64,000 nt of DNA from JACCZX01 sp963801035 (GCA_963801035.1 CAWDDF010000009.1:248001-312000); one strand, 5' to 3'. Positions 25,919 to 35,194 are shown, counted from the first letter of the stretch. The notes: generated by a model not told the origin, from the letters alone. Numbers and translations are program-made.

Positions 25919-26767
25919 TTAGCGCCGCAGCCGCGCAACAATCCCTTCGAGCTGGTCCAGGCTGGCAAACTTAATCGTCAGTTCGCCCTTGCCGCGCGCA
26001 TCGGCGTGCAGTTTCACGTCTGCACCCAGCGTGTCTGCCAGTTCGTCCTCGAGGCGGACGATGTCACGGGCGCGTGCCGGCGTCTTTTTCGATGTCTTGC
26101 GAGGTTTTGCGGCCCCTCCACGCGCAACCAGCGCCTCAGTTGCACGGACTGAAAGCTGTTCGGCCGCAATGCGGTTGCCAAGTTGAATCTGCTGCGCGGC
26201 GCTTAGCGCCAACAGTGCTCGCGCGTGACCCATATCGAGCTTGCCATCCAGCACCATCTGCTGCACCGGTGCCGCCAGGTTGGTTAGCCGCAGCAGATTC
26301 GACGTGGCACTGCGCGAGCGCCCGATCGCTTGCGCCGCCTGCTCATGCGTGAAATCAAATTCGCGGATCAGCCGCTGTACGCCGTGCGCCTCCTCGAGCG
26401 GATTCAGGTCTTCGCGCTGGATATTTTCAATCAGCGCCATCGCAAGAGCCGCGTTATCGGGCACTTGCTTGATGATGACGGGCACCTCTTGCAGGCCGGC
26501 CATCGAAGCCGCGCGCACGCGACGCTCACCGGCGATGATTTCGTAGCCATCACCGACGGAACGCACAAGAACCGGCTGCATCACGCCCTGCGCCTTGATC
26601 GATTCGGCCAGCTCGCGCAAAGCTTCGGGGTTCATCCTCGTGCGCGGCTGGTATTTGCCGGGCCGTAGCTGATCGAGCGGCAGAAGCCCGGTCGATGCCG
26701 CAGTCGGCATGTTATCGCCGCCGAGCAGAGCGTCGAGTCCGCGGCCAAGTCCCTTATTGCGCTTCAT
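25919..26767 (-). CDS. parB: Chromosome-partitioning protein ParB
   Basis: 282 aa from the ATG at 26767 (MKRNKGLGRGLDALLGGDN, the usual ParB start). The CTP-binding region includes RPGKYQPRTRMNPEALRELA and the box AGERRVRAA. A helix-turn-helix for parS binding follows (THEQAAQAIGRSRSATSNLLR), and a C-terminal dimerisation domain ends in LEGIVARLRR. It binds and spreads from parS; two matching sites lie at 31109 and 31145. It is separated from parA by a GNAT gene. Confidence 0.97.
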   Translation of the reverse strand: MKRNKGLGRGLDALLGGDNMPTAASTGLLPLDQLRPGKYQPRTRMNPEALRELAESIKAQGVMQPVLVRSVGDGYEIIAGERRVRAASMAGLQEVPVIIKQVPDNAALAMALIENIQREDLNPLEEAHGVQRLIREFDFTHEQAAQAIGRSRSATSNLLRLTNLAAPVQQMVLDGKLDMGHARALLALSAAQQIQLGNRIAAEQLSVRATEALVARGGAAKPRKTSKKTPARARDIVRLEDELADTLGADVKLHADARGKGELTIKFASLDQLEGIVARLRR

Positions 26768-26774
26768 GTTGGTC

Positions 26775-27599
26775 TCATAGGTTGTCCCCGCTACCCGATG
26801 GAGCGCGATACCAATACGCATAACAATCCTCGAATCCGAACTTCGAATATGCACGCCGTGCAGATATGTTGTCTGCTTCGACCTGCAAATAAGCCGCGTC
26901 GGCGCCAGCGGCACGCGCGTTATTTAAGAGCTGCGCGACGATCGAGCTGGCGACTCCGCGGCCGCGATGTTCGGCCGCCGTCACCATGCCGAAAATCCCA
27001 GCAAGCTTGCCTTCGATTGCGACGCTCCCGCACGCGATCGGCGTGTCGCCATCGCATTGAACGACAAACGCACTTCGGTCCGAAGCTCTTGTGTATCGAT
27101 CGCGCTCTGCGTCTGCCTTGGCCGCATCGATCCCGTGCAGCTTGCAAAACGCTGATGCAAATTGCTCAGCGTCGACGGATTGCGCTGCCGACGGCGCCGC
27201 GCTTAAGTGAGTCTGCGAAAGCGCAACAGACATCACGCGAGTGTCTTGATGTGCGCCGAAACCGGCCGCTGCCAACTCCGTATCGAGGTTATGTGGCTGT
27301 GAAAAAGGCGTGATGCGAAACAGACACGGGAGGCTATGGTGCCGGTAAAAGGCAAGACAGTGCGAGAGTTTCTCGGCAAGCGCCAGAACGCCAGCGCCGA
27401 CGCTGTTGATCGAGCGCGCGCGCTTGGCTTTTCCAGGCGAATACCTCAGCAGCCAGCCGTCAAAGAAACTCTGCTGCGTCGGCTGCGATACGGACAATGC
27501 AGCATCTTCGATACGCGCCGCGAGCGTATACCGCCCGCCATGCGCTCGCAGCGCTGCCGGTATGGATGCCGGGTCGAGCATCTGCATAGCTTTCGGCAT
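26775..27599 (-). CDS. GNAT-family N-acetyltransferase between parA and parB
   Basis: 274 aa. The N-terminal half has the motif FFDGWLLRYSPGKAKRARSINS and the C-terminal half a GNAT core with the acetyl-CoA loop HRGRGVA and the family pattern YLQVEADNISARRAYSKFGF. The ATG at 27599 shares its A with the parA stop (TGATG), and parB starts 7 bp after this gene ends. It is therefore embedded in the par operon. The substrate is unknown. Acetylation of ParA or ParB is a possibility only by position. Confidence 0.88.
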   Translation of the reverse strand: MPKAMQMLDPASIPAALRAHGGRYTLAARIEDAALSVSQPTQQSFFDGWLLRYSPGKAKRARSINSVGAGVLALAEKLSHCLAFYRHHSLPCLFRITPFSQPHNLDTELAAAGFGAHQDTRVMSVALSQTHLSAAPSAAQSVDAEQFASAFCKLHGIDAAKADAERDRYTRASDRSAFVVQCDGDTPIACGSVAIEGKLAGIFGMVTAAEHRGRGVASSIVAQLLNNARAAGADAAYLQVEADNISARRAYSKFGFEDCYAYWYRAPSGSGDNL

Positions 27600-28381
27600 C
27601 AAGCCGCGCGTTCCATTGCGTGCACGCGGCGGATCATTTCCGCACCGAATGAGACGTACGCTTGTGCACCTTTGGATGCGCGATCGTAGATAACCCCTGG
27701 CAGGCCATAACTCGGCGCTTCCGCCAATCGCACGTTGCGCGGAATGATCGTGTCAAACACTTTATCTCCGAACTTCGCTACCAGTTGTTCGGAAACCTGC
27801 TGCTGCAGCGTCATGCGCGAGTCGAACATTACCCGCAGCAAACCGATGATGCGCAGATCAGGATTCAGGTTTGAAGCGACACGCTGAATGGTGTTGACCA
27901 GATCTGCGAGCCCCTCGAGTGCAAAGTATTCGCACTGCATCGGGATGATGACGCCGTGTGCCGCGCACAGTCCGTTGAGCGTCAGCAGCGACAGCGAGGG
28001 CGGACAATCAATCAGGATGAACTCGTACTGATCGCTTACCGACTCAAGTGCGCCCTTAAGTCGCGTTTCGCGATGATCCAAATCAACGAGATCAATTTCG
28101 GCGCCCGCCAGTTCACGGTTCGCGCCGAGCACGTCGTAGCCGCCATGCTCCGCATGGTGGCGAGCGGTCCGCACGTCGGACGTCCCCAACAGCACCTGAT
28201 ACACGGTGGCCGGAAGGCTGCGCTTGTCGATGCCGCTGCCCATCGTGCCGTTTCCCTGAGGATCGAGGTCAACCAGCAATACACGCTGCGCGTGCGCCGC
28301 AATTCCGGCCGCAAGGTTGACCGCGGTTGTCGTCTTCCCGACGCCGCCTTTTTGATTGGCGATGCAAAAGATGCGTGCCAT
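27599..28381 (-). CDS. parA: Chromosome-partitioning ATPase ParA
   Basis: 260 aa, Soj-type without an N-terminal HTH. It has the deviant Walker A KGGVGKTT (residues 11-18), Walker A' VDLDPQGN and DCPPSLSLLT. It moves ParB-parS complexes along the nucleoid. It starts 3 bp after rsmG and ends in a stop/start overlap with the GNAT gene. Confidence 0.98.
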   Translation of the reverse strand: MARIFCIANQKGGVGKTTTAVNLAAGIAAHAQRVLLVDLDPQGNGTMGSGIDKRSLPATVYQVLLGTSDVRTARHHAEHGGYDVLGANRELAGAEIDLVDLDHRETRLKGALESVSDQYEFILIDCPPSLSLLTLNGLCAAHGVIIPMQCEYFALEGLADLVNTIQRVASNLNPDLRIIGLLRVMFDSRMTLQQQVSEQLVAKFGDKVFDTIIPRNVRLAEAPSYGLPGVIYDRASKGAQAYVSFGAEMIRRVHAMERAA

Positions 28382-28384
28382 TTA

Positions 28385-29068
28385 TCAAGCGACCTGCATC
28401 AGCACCAGGTGCCGCTCGGCATTCAGACGCGGAACATCCAGTCGAACCGTACGCGCGCGCACGTCGGGCAGCACACGCTTTAGCTCGTTCAGTTCGTCGC
28501 TTGGCAGCGCGCCCTTCATTGCGAACCACCAGCCGCCGGGGGCAAGCAAGTGCCGGGTCAGGCCAATGAATTCGGTAAGCGACGCGAAAGCTCGAGCCAC
28601 GATCAGTTCAAACCGCGACTCGGTTTTAAGTGTCTCGACTCTCGAGTGCACGCAATCGACGTTGTACAGCCCAAGCTCGACGGTCACCTGCGTCAAAAAC
28701 GCAATCTTCTTTTGAACCTTATCGACCAGCGTCACCTGCAGATTCGGCGCGGCGATCGCAAGCGCGACGCCGGGCAACCCGCCTCCTGAGCCGACGTCAA
28801 GTAGTCGGGTCGCTGCGTCGCCGGCGACACGCTGCACTTCCGGCACGATCGCCAACGAATCGAGTAGATGATGGCTGAGCACGTCTGCAGGCGCTTGAAT
28901 CGCCGTCAGGTTATGCACCGCATTCCAGCGCAGCAGCAAAGCGGCATAGCGAGCGAGCGCATCCGATTGCGAACTGCTGAGTTGCAGCCCCAGCCCAGCG
29001 GCGCCGCTGGTGATGGCGTCGGCAGTGACAGGCTCAGCAGAACGTTGCGGCGAAAGATGCGGCTGCAA
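28385..29068 (-). CDS. rsmG: 16S rRNA (guanine527-N7)-methyltransferase RsmG
   Basis: 227 aa. RWNAVHNLTAIQ, the SAM motif LLDVGSGGGLPGV and VARAFASLTEF are typical. No ATG is available near the expected N-terminus; the TTG at 29068, 15 bp after the mnmG stop, is the most likely start but is uncertain. Start choice affects only about 20 residues. Confidence 0.95.
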   Translation of the reverse strand: MQPHLSPQRSAEPVTADAITSGAAGLGLQLSSSQSDALARYAALLLRWNAVHNLTAIQAPADVLSHHLLDSLAIVPEVQRVAGDAATRLLDVGSGGGLPGVALAIAAPNLQVTLVDKVQKKIAFLTQVTVELGLYNVDCVHSRVETLKTESRFELIVARAFASLTEFIGLTRHLLAPGGWWFAMKGALPSDELNELKRVLPDVRARTVRLDVPRLNAERHLVLMQVA

Positions 29069-29082
29069 AGCGTCTGCTGCAA

Positions 29083-31005
29083 TTAGGCGGCGAGGCGCCC
29101 TTCGCCACCGCCGTTGCCGCGCCGCTTCAGATGCACTAACAGCAATGAGATTGCGGCGGGCGTGACCCCGGAAATTCGGGACGCCTGACCGATGGTTTCA
29201 GGGCGTTGCTCGCGCAGCTTCTGTCTGACCTCGAATGAGAGTCCGCGAACGTCGTCATAGTCGAACGAGGCCGGAATGCGTGTCGTTTCCTGCAATTCAC
29301 GACGGGCTACCTCATTTTGCTGACGGGCGATGTAGCCGGCGTACTTGATCGAAATCTCCACCTGTTCGCCTACCGTGGCATCTGTCACCGCCGGACCGCC
29401 TATGTTCAAACCGTCTTTTCCACGCAGTGTTGCCAAGGCCGTATAGGTCGCTTCAGGCCGCTTCAGCAGTTCCGCCAAGGTGTACTCGCGTTCTATCGGT
29501 TGGCCGAAGACGCGGATAGCTTCGGCGTCTCCTAGTAAGTGAGGATTCACCCACGTGTACTTTAGACGCTCGATCTCCGTGGCGACCGCGTCGCGCTTTC
29601 GGCAAAAGGCATCCCAGCGAACGTCGTCTACGCACCCCAAGGCGCGGCCGATCTCGGTGAGGCGAACGTCGGCGTTGTCCTCACGTAGCGATAATCGATA
29701 CTCGGCTCGACTGGTGAACATACGGTACGGCTCGGCTACTCCGCGTGTTATCAGATCGTCGACCAGCACACCGAGATAGGCCTCGTTGCGTGCTGGACAC
29801 CATGCATCACGGCCGCTCGCAGTCAACGCGGCATTGATGCCGGCTAGCAGCCCCTGCGCACCCGCCTCCTCATAACCGGTCGTGCCGTTGATCTGTCCGG
29901 CGAAGAACAATCCGCCGATAGTCTTGGTCTCGAGCGAGCTCTTGAGCGCTCGCGGGTCGTAATAGTCATACTCAATCGCGTAGCCCGGGCGAACGATGTG
30001 AGCTCGCTGCAAACCGGTAATCGACCGGACGACGTTTAGCTGCACATCGAAGGGCAATGAAGTAGAGATGCCGTTCGGGTAGATCTCGTGCGTCGTCAGT
30101 CCTTCGGGCTCCAAAAAAATCTGATGGCTCGACTTGCCTGCGAAGCGGTGAATCTTGTCTTCAATTGAGGGGCAATAACGCGGCCCAACGCCTTCGATCA
30201 CACCCGAATACATCGGCGATCGATCGAGGTTGGCGCGAATCACATCGTGCGTCTGCTGATTCGTGTGCGTTATCCAGCACGACACCTGGCGTGGATGCTG
30301 CTCAGCCGAGCCCAGAAACGAAAACACCGGCACCGGATCCGTCTCGCCCAGCTGCTCTTCGCACGCTGTGAAATCTATCGTGCGGCCGTCGATACGTGGC
30401 GGTGTCCCAGTCTTCAACCGGCCTTGCGGAAGCTGCATTTCCTTTAAGCGCGCAGCGAGGGACACCGCCGCCGGGTCTCCCGCGCGGCCAGCGGCGTAGT
30501 TGTTCAGCCCAATATGGACGAGGCCGTTCAAGAATGTGCCCGCGGTCAATACAACGGTCGCGCCGTGAAAACGGATGCCGGACTGTGTCACCGCTCCGCA
30601 AACTCGGCCACCGTGCAGCAGAAGATCATCAACAGGCTGCTGGAACAGCCAAAGGTTGGGCTGGTTCTCGAGTCGTCGACGAATTGCCTGGCGGTAGAGA
30701 ACCCGATCAGCCTGCGCCCGCGTCGCCCGCACTGCCGGGCCCTTCGAGCGATTCAATATCCGGAACTGGATTCCGGCTTCATCGGTGGCCGCCGCCATTG
30801 CCCCGCCAAGCGCGTCGATTTCCCTGACCAAATGTCCCTTGCCGATTCCGCCTATCGACGGATTGCAAGACATTTGACCCAACGTCTCGAGGCTGTGCGT
30901 CAGCAGCAGCGTCTTGCTGCCCATGCGGGCGGCCGCAAGCGCAGCCTCTGTTCCAGCATGGCCGCCACCAACAACAATGACGTCAAAATGTTCAGGAAAT
31001 TGCAT
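29083..31005 (-). CDS. mnmG: tRNA uridine-5-carboxymethylaminomethyl modification enzyme MnmG
   Basis: 640 aa from the ATG at 31005. It is an FAD-dependent enzyme that with MnmE modifies the wobble uridine. The FAD-binding GGGHAGTEAA (residues 14-23), SCNPSIGGIGKGHL, TGTPPRIDG and GQINGTTGYEEAGAQG are canonical. The C-terminal helical domain that contacts MnmE is complete. It heads the mnmG-rsmG-parA-GNAT-parB run, with parS sites just upstream. Confidence 0.98.
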   Translation of the reverse strand: MQFPEHFDVIVVGGGHAGTEAALAAARMGSKTLLLTHSLETLGQMSCNPSIGGIGKGHLVREIDALGGAMAAATDEAGIQFRILNRSKGPAVRATRAQADRVLYRQAIRRRLENQPNLWLFQQPVDDLLLHGGRVCGAVTQSGIRFHGATVVLTAGTFLNGLVHIGLNNYAAGRAGDPAAVSLAARLKEMQLPQGRLKTGTPPRIDGRTIDFTACEEQLGETDPVPVFSFLGSAEQHPRQVSCWITHTNQQTHDVIRANLDRSPMYSGVIEGVGPRYCPSIEDKIHRFAGKSSHQIFLEPEGLTTHEIYPNGISTSLPFDVQLNVVRSITGLQRAHIVRPGYAIEYDYYDPRALKSSLETKTIGGLFFAGQINGTTGYEEAGAQGLLAGINAALTASGRDAWCPARNEAYLGVLVDDLITRGVAEPYRMFTSRAEYRLSLREDNADVRLTEIGRALGCVDDVRWDAFCRKRDAVATEIERLKYTWVNPHLLGDAEAIRVFGQPIEREYTLAELLKRPEATYTALATLRGKDGLNIGGPAVTDATVGEQVEISIKYAGYIARQQNEVARRELQETTRIPASFDYDDVRGLSFEVRQKLREQRPETIGQASRISGVTPAAISLLLVHLKRRGNGGGEGRLAA

Positions 31006-31108
31006 CAAACGCAGTGAAATTTTTAGGCTGAGCGCGTCGAAAAAACGAAACGCGCTTTAACAGCGCCTCGCGCAGCGGGAAGTATACGCAGCGGAGGCTG
31101 GCGTCCTA

Positions 31109-31124
31109 TGTTCCACGTGAAACA
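31109..31124. promoter_or_regulatory. parS site 1
   Basis: TGTTCCACGTGAAACA, one arm base away from the perfect palindromic bacterial parS TGTTTCACGTGAAACA and fitting the accepted degenerate consensus. It lies in the gap between mnmG and the AsmA-like gene, about 26 kb from dnaA, and is the expected ParB nucleation site. Confidence 0.93.
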
Positions 31125-31144
31125 ACAGCACCGCTTAGTGGCGG

Positions 31145-31160
31145 TGTTCCACGTGAAACA
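31145..31160. promoter_or_regulatory. parS site 2
   Basis: An identical 16-mer, TGTTCCACGTGAAACA, in the same orientation 36 bp from site 1, ending 6 bp from the stop of the AsmA-like gene. A short inverted repeat (CACCGC/GCGGTG) lies between the two sites. Confidence 0.93.
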
Positions 31161-31166
31161 GTGAGA

Positions 31167-33101
31167 CTACTGACTGAACCGAGGCTCTAGCACGGTCCCG
31201 CGCACGCGCAAGCTTACGGGGGCCTGCACGCGCTGCGTGCCGAGCTCTACGCGCACTCCGCCCGCCAGTGCCAGGTCGGGGGCAACCGTGAAGTCGCCGC
31301 GAGCCGCCATCGCGCCGGCGCGGCCGCCGGTATCTTCGAAGCGCACGCCGTTTGCCGAAGCCGCCATGATTCCGTTGAACTCCGTGAAGCGTGTTGTTCC
31401 CGCTGCCATCGCACCCTGCGATGCTGCAAGACCGAGATTGATTCCGTTCAACGTCGCCCATCTAAGCTGGAACGGCCCGGCGATCGCAGCACGTGCGAGC
31501 GCATCGTCAAGCGTGGGGCCGTGTCCGGCGATAGTCAGACTCATCGTCGCTGTCCCCTGCACCGCAGTCGGCGGACCTTCACCACTTGGCGGTTGGCCCG
31601 AGGGACGCAGGGTTTGCAGGACTGATTCGACATCAATGTTCGAGGCTCCCGCGATTCCGGTAATGGCCCATTCGACGTCCGTCGCCGCGTACACGGTGCC
31701 GCTGGTCATCCCGAAAAACCCCGCAAGCGTGAAGTCGGATACTTCAACGACGTTGTCGAAGATCCGCCCGGTTGCTTGGATTTCGTTCCAGCGCACGCGA
31801 GGGCCAAACGGAGGCATCCAGCGATCTGCGCTCAGGCGGAACTCGATCGACTCGCGCCCATCGGGCAACCGCCCGGGCCTAAATGACAACTGCATGGTTC
31901 CGTCGACATTGAGCGGCCGCAACACGAGCGGGCCGAACGAGCCATCGGCGGTACGTCGCAAAACTCCTTCGAACGCGTCGGGAAATAGGCGTGAGTCTCC
32001 AATTCGAACCGAGGCGAAGCGGATCGTCGAAATCTTGCTTGGAAGCTCGCGCGCGCCGCCCGGCAATGTGCGGACGATGTAGGCAGCCTGCGTTGGCGTC
32101 ACCGCCATCGGCGCGATCAACGCTTCGCTCCACACCCAGTTACCGCCACGTATTGCACTCCACAGGTCTTTCCAATTGATTAGCAGCGAAACTTCATCTG
32201 CCTTGAACTGACCCCCGACATCGATGCCGCGCACTATCAAGCGTGGCGTCGGTGAAAATCGAAAGTCGGTATCTGCGACGCGCACCGGCCGCTTGAACAC
32301 CGCGGTCAATCGTTCTGAGACCCGCGCCGCCGACGTTTCCTCTTGCAGTGGCGCCAAGGTCGCGTAAACGCCGGCTGCGATAACGGCAAGCACCGCCACC
32401 ATCAACAGCCGCTTCATCCAGACGCGCAAAATCTCGCGCCGTCTACCATCTGAATACTCGACGGCCTCGGCTCGGTCCCGCTCTTCCTGTAGGTCGAGTC
32501 GGTCCGGAACGTTGACTGTGGTAATTGCCCAGTGGGTCGACGCGCCATTCAGACCATACGACGTGGTCGTCGCTTCGTCCCGCTGGTTACGCCCTTTATG
32601 TGAGCGCCCACTTTCTTTCTCACGCGCGCCAGCCTTCGGTTTACGCCTAGGCTCAGCCGACCCGGCCGGCCTCGCCATGATCGTGACTTCGCGGGCAAGC
32701 TGCGCCGCCGCACGCTCCACACTTGCGCGAACCATTTCTGCGGCGACCGCCTCGTCGGAATCGCCAAAGACGGTGATCGGATCGAGGTCGGTCTGTTCCA
32801 AGAAGTGCGCGACGGCTTCGGGCTCCAACGGAGCTGTATCCGGCGACACCGAGCCATTGCCCTTGCCTGCCTCGTAGCTGATCGGCTCGACGAGGCTCGC
32901 CTCCTGTAACTTGCGAAGCGCGCGCTCGATGCGCTCGTCGTTCAGGCTGGGCAGACGTGTCTTCAGGCCGGCGACGTTCAGACGACCGTCTAGCAAGATC
33001 AGGATCAGCCGTTCGCTTTGCGTGAACTGATGCGATTTCTCATAGACCTCGCGCACGCCGCGGTCGGTGCGCCGATACATCATAGAAACGTTTAACGCCA
33101 T
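31167..33101 (-). CDS. AsmA-like membrane protein with cytoplasmic winged-helix-like N-terminus
   Basis: 644 aa from the ATG at 33101 (33083 is possible). Residues 1-75 look like a small helical, winged-helix-type domain (SERLILILLDGRLNV, then LNDERIERALRKLQEASLV). A charged linker follows, with a Lys/Arg-rich stretch (150-175). One membrane helix (231-250) leads into a large periplasmic part. Its C-terminal 200 residues resemble the AsmA/TamB-type beta-rich domain, with the loop DDALARAAIAGPFQL and a hydrophobic end LSLRVRG-like (SLRVRGTVLEPRFS). AsmA-like proteins are linked to lipid transport to the outer membrane. The hybrid layout is not one I can name. Confidence 0.7.
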   Translation of the reverse strand: MALNVSMMYRRTDRGVREVYEKSHQFTQSERLILILLDGRLNVAGLKTRLPSLNDERIERALRKLQEASLVEPISYEAGKGNGSVSPDTAPLEPEAVAHFLEQTDLDPITVFGDSDEAVAAEMVRASVERAAAQLAREVTIMARPAGSAEPRRKPKAGAREKESGRSHKGRNQRDEATTTSYGLNGASTHWAITTVNVPDRLDLQEERDRAEAVEYSDGRRREILRVWMKRLLMVAVLAVIAAGVYATLAPLQEETSAARVSERLTAVFKRPVRVADTDFRFSPTPRLIVRGIDVGGQFKADEVSLLINWKDLWSAIRGGNWVWSEALIAPMAVTPTQAAYIVRTLPGGARELPSKISTIRFASVRIGDSRLFPDAFEGVLRRTADGSFGPLVLRPLNVDGTMQLSFRPGRLPDGRESIEFRLSADRWMPPFGPRVRWNEIQATGRIFDNVVEVSDFTLAGFFGMTSGTVYAATDVEWAITGIAGASNIDVESVLQTLRPSGQPPSGEGPPTAVQGTATMSLTIAGHGPTLDDALARAAIAGPFQLRWATLNGINLGLAASQGAMAAGTTRFTEFNGIMAASANGVRFEDTGGRAGAMAARGDFTVAPDLALAGGVRVELGTQRVQAPVSLRVRGTVLEPRFSQ

Positions 33102-33268
33102 GCGTTTATGAGCGATGCGGCAAGCGCTGTCGTGCGGGGCTAAAGCCCGGATCAAACGATTGTATCGACGAAGGTTGCGTCTTTACAGACTCCATTTAGC
33201 CGATAAGAGGTGATAACGCCCTGTTTGCGGGCTCTGGCAGGAACCCGACACAAACACGCGAGCGGCAA

Positions 33269-34267
33269 TTAGGTGGCGACTGACAAAGGCGCGCGGCGCC
33301 GCGACCACCATGCCTGGAACTCACCAACCAAACCGCGTCGGAAGGCCATCACGCAAATGACGAAGATCAAACCCGTCACGATAGTCACGGCCTCACCAAG
33401 TCCGTTGAACCACTCAATGCCGGTGGCGCGGCCAAGGAAGGAGCCTATATCGCCGACCTTGTTTTCGAGAGCAACGATGATGACCGCGCCGACAATCGGA
33501 CCCAGCATCGTTCCCATTCCGCCTACCAATACCATCAAGATGACGAGCCCCGATGTACTCCAGTGGGCGTCGGTAAGCGTCGCGAACCCGAGTACCAATG
33601 TCTTGCTGGCTCCGGCCAGCCCAGCCAGCGCGGCCGAAAGCACAAACGCGAGTAGCTTGAAACGCGCGACGTCGTAGCCGAGCGAGGTAGCGCGCGGCTC
33701 GTTCTCGCGAATTGCCTTCAGCACTTGCCCGAAGGGCGAGTGCACCGTGCGAAAGATAAGCAGGAACGACAAAACAAAGATGCCGAGGATGACGTAGTAC
33801 AGCGTCAGATCGTTGGTCAGATCAATCACGCCGAGCAGGGTGCCGCGCGGCACGCTCTGCAACCCGTCTTCGCCGTAGGTAAAGGGCGCCTGCAGAAAGA
33901 AGAAATAAAGCATCTGCGCCAACGCAAGCGTGATCATCGAAAAGTAGATACCGCTGCGACGGATCGCAATAATTCCCATCACAAGACCCAGCGCCGCGCC
34001 GGCCAGAACTCCGACCAGCAGACCCACTTCAGTTGGCACTCCCCAAACTTTCAATGCGTGCCCCGTTGCGTATGCAGCGCCACCTAGAAACGCCGCGTGA
34101 CCAAACGACAGCAATCCGGTGTAGCCGATCAGCAGGTTGAATGCGCACGCGAACAGCGCATAGCACATCACCTTCATCACGAAGACAGGATAGGCACCGA
34201 GTGCGGGCAGCAACGCAACCACAATCAGCAGCGCAAGGATGATGGTGAACTCTCTCGTCAGCTTCAC
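33269..34267 (-). CDS. livM: Branched-chain amino-acid-type ABC transporter permease LivM
   Basis: 332 aa with about ten hydrophobic segments. LIGYTGLLSFGHAAFLGGAAY and LVGGMGTMLGPIVGA are the family marks. A GTG start at 34267 follows directly on the livH stop and has a strong AAGGAG ribosome-binding site in the end of livH. The real substrate may be a branched-chain or other amino acid, an amide or an aromatic acid. Confidence 0.93.
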   Translation of the reverse strand: MKLTREFTIILALLIVVALLPALGAYPVFVMKVMCYALFACAFNLLIGYTGLLSFGHAAFLGGAAYATGHALKVWGVPTEVGLLVGVLAGAALGLVMGIIAIRRSGIYFSMITLALAQMLYFFFLQAPFTYGEDGLQSVPRGTLLGVIDLTNDLTLYYVILGIFVLSFLLIFRTVHSPFGQVLKAIRENEPRATSLGYDVARFKLLAFVLSAALAGLAGASKTLVLGFATLTDAHWSTSGLVILMVLVGGMGTMLGPIVGAVIIVALENKVGDIGSFLGRATGIEWFNGLGEAVTIVTGLIFVICVMAFRRGLVGEFQAWWSRRRAPLSVAT

Positions 34268-35156
34268 CTACTTCTCCTTGCCAAACAAACCTGCAGGACG
34301 CAGCAGCAACACGATTGCCATGATCACGAAGACGACCGTAGCCGATGCTTCCGGATAAAACACGCGTGTGAAGCCTTCGATCACACCGAGACCCAGTCCG
34401 GTCAAGATCGAGCCCATGATCGAACCCATGCCGCCGATAACGACCACGGCAAATACGACGATGATCAGGTTGCTGCCCATTAAAGGCTGCACCTGCAGGA
34501 TCGGTGCTGCCAACACGCCGGCAAAGGCAGCCAAGTGCAACGCCGAAGCCGTAAGTCAGAGTCACCATCAACGGAACATTGACGCCGAATGCTTCGGTGA
34601 GCTTTGCATTCTCGGTGCCGGCGCGCAGCAACGCGCCCAGCTTGGTGCGTTCGATCACATACCAGGTACCAAAACATACGATCAACGACGCAACGACGAC
34701 CCACGCCCGATAGTTGGGCAAGATCATGAAACCTAAGTTGCGCGCACCGCCCAGTTGCTCGGGTACGGAGTACTGCAATCCTGATACGCCATAGAACGAT
34801 CGAAAAAATCCTTCGATTAGCAATGTCAAGCCAAATGTAAGCAGCAGGCCGTACAAATGATCAAGCTTGTACAAATGTCGCAGCAGCAACCTCTCGATGA
34901 TGATGCCGAAGATCCCCACCAGTAACGGCGCCACTACCAGCATCACCCAGTAGTTGAGGCCAAAGTAAGTCAGGCCCATCCAAGCGAACATCGCGCCCAT
35001 CATGTAAAGAGCGCCGTGCGCAAAGTTGATCACGTTCAGCAATCCGAATATCACTGCTAAACCCAGCGACAGGATCGCGTAGAACGAGCCGTTGACGAGG
35101 CCGAGCAGCAGCTGGCTCAGCAGCGCAGGCAGCGGTATGCCAAAAAGCTCTGTCAT
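34268..35156 (-). pseudogene. livH: LivH-type ABC permease with a single +1 frameshift
   Basis: The first 205 or so codons (35156 to about 34540) read as a normal LivH permease (NGSFYAILSLGLAVIFGLLNVINFAHG in parts; MMGAMFAWM; YKLDHLYGLLLTFGL). The frame then fails, and the rest (AAFAGVLAAPILQVQ, VVVIGGMGSIMGSI, ending LRPAGLFGKEK) continues in another frame down to 34268. Removing one G in GCACTTGGCTGCC (near 34530) restores the usual VALAAFAGVLAAP. The neighbouring transporter genes are intact, so this is either a recent mutation that would silence the system or a sequence error. Confidence 0.85.
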
Positions 35157-35171
35157 TGGAACTGTGGGAAG

Positions 35172-35194
35172 CCGGGCGGCATGACACCGCCCGG
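35172..35194 (-). terminator. Intra-operon hairpin between the binding-protein gene and livH
   Basis: A perfect 8-bp stem CCGGGCGG/CCGCCCGG with a 7-nt loop, 16 bp after the binding-protein stop and with no T run. Such hairpins usually protect the upstream mRNA or attenuate transcription, so the binding protein is made in excess over the permease. The function here is inferred. Confidence 0.55.

Noticed and set aside
25690..25968. 92-codon minus-strand frame between parB and atpI
   Set aside because: It covers the near-consensus atp promoter, overlaps both neighbours and has an unnatural composition.
34029..34540. Tail of the livH frame running far into livM
   Set aside because: After the +1 break the residues become Arg/Cys-rich and unrelated to permeases; the genuine continuation is in another frame and ends at 34268.
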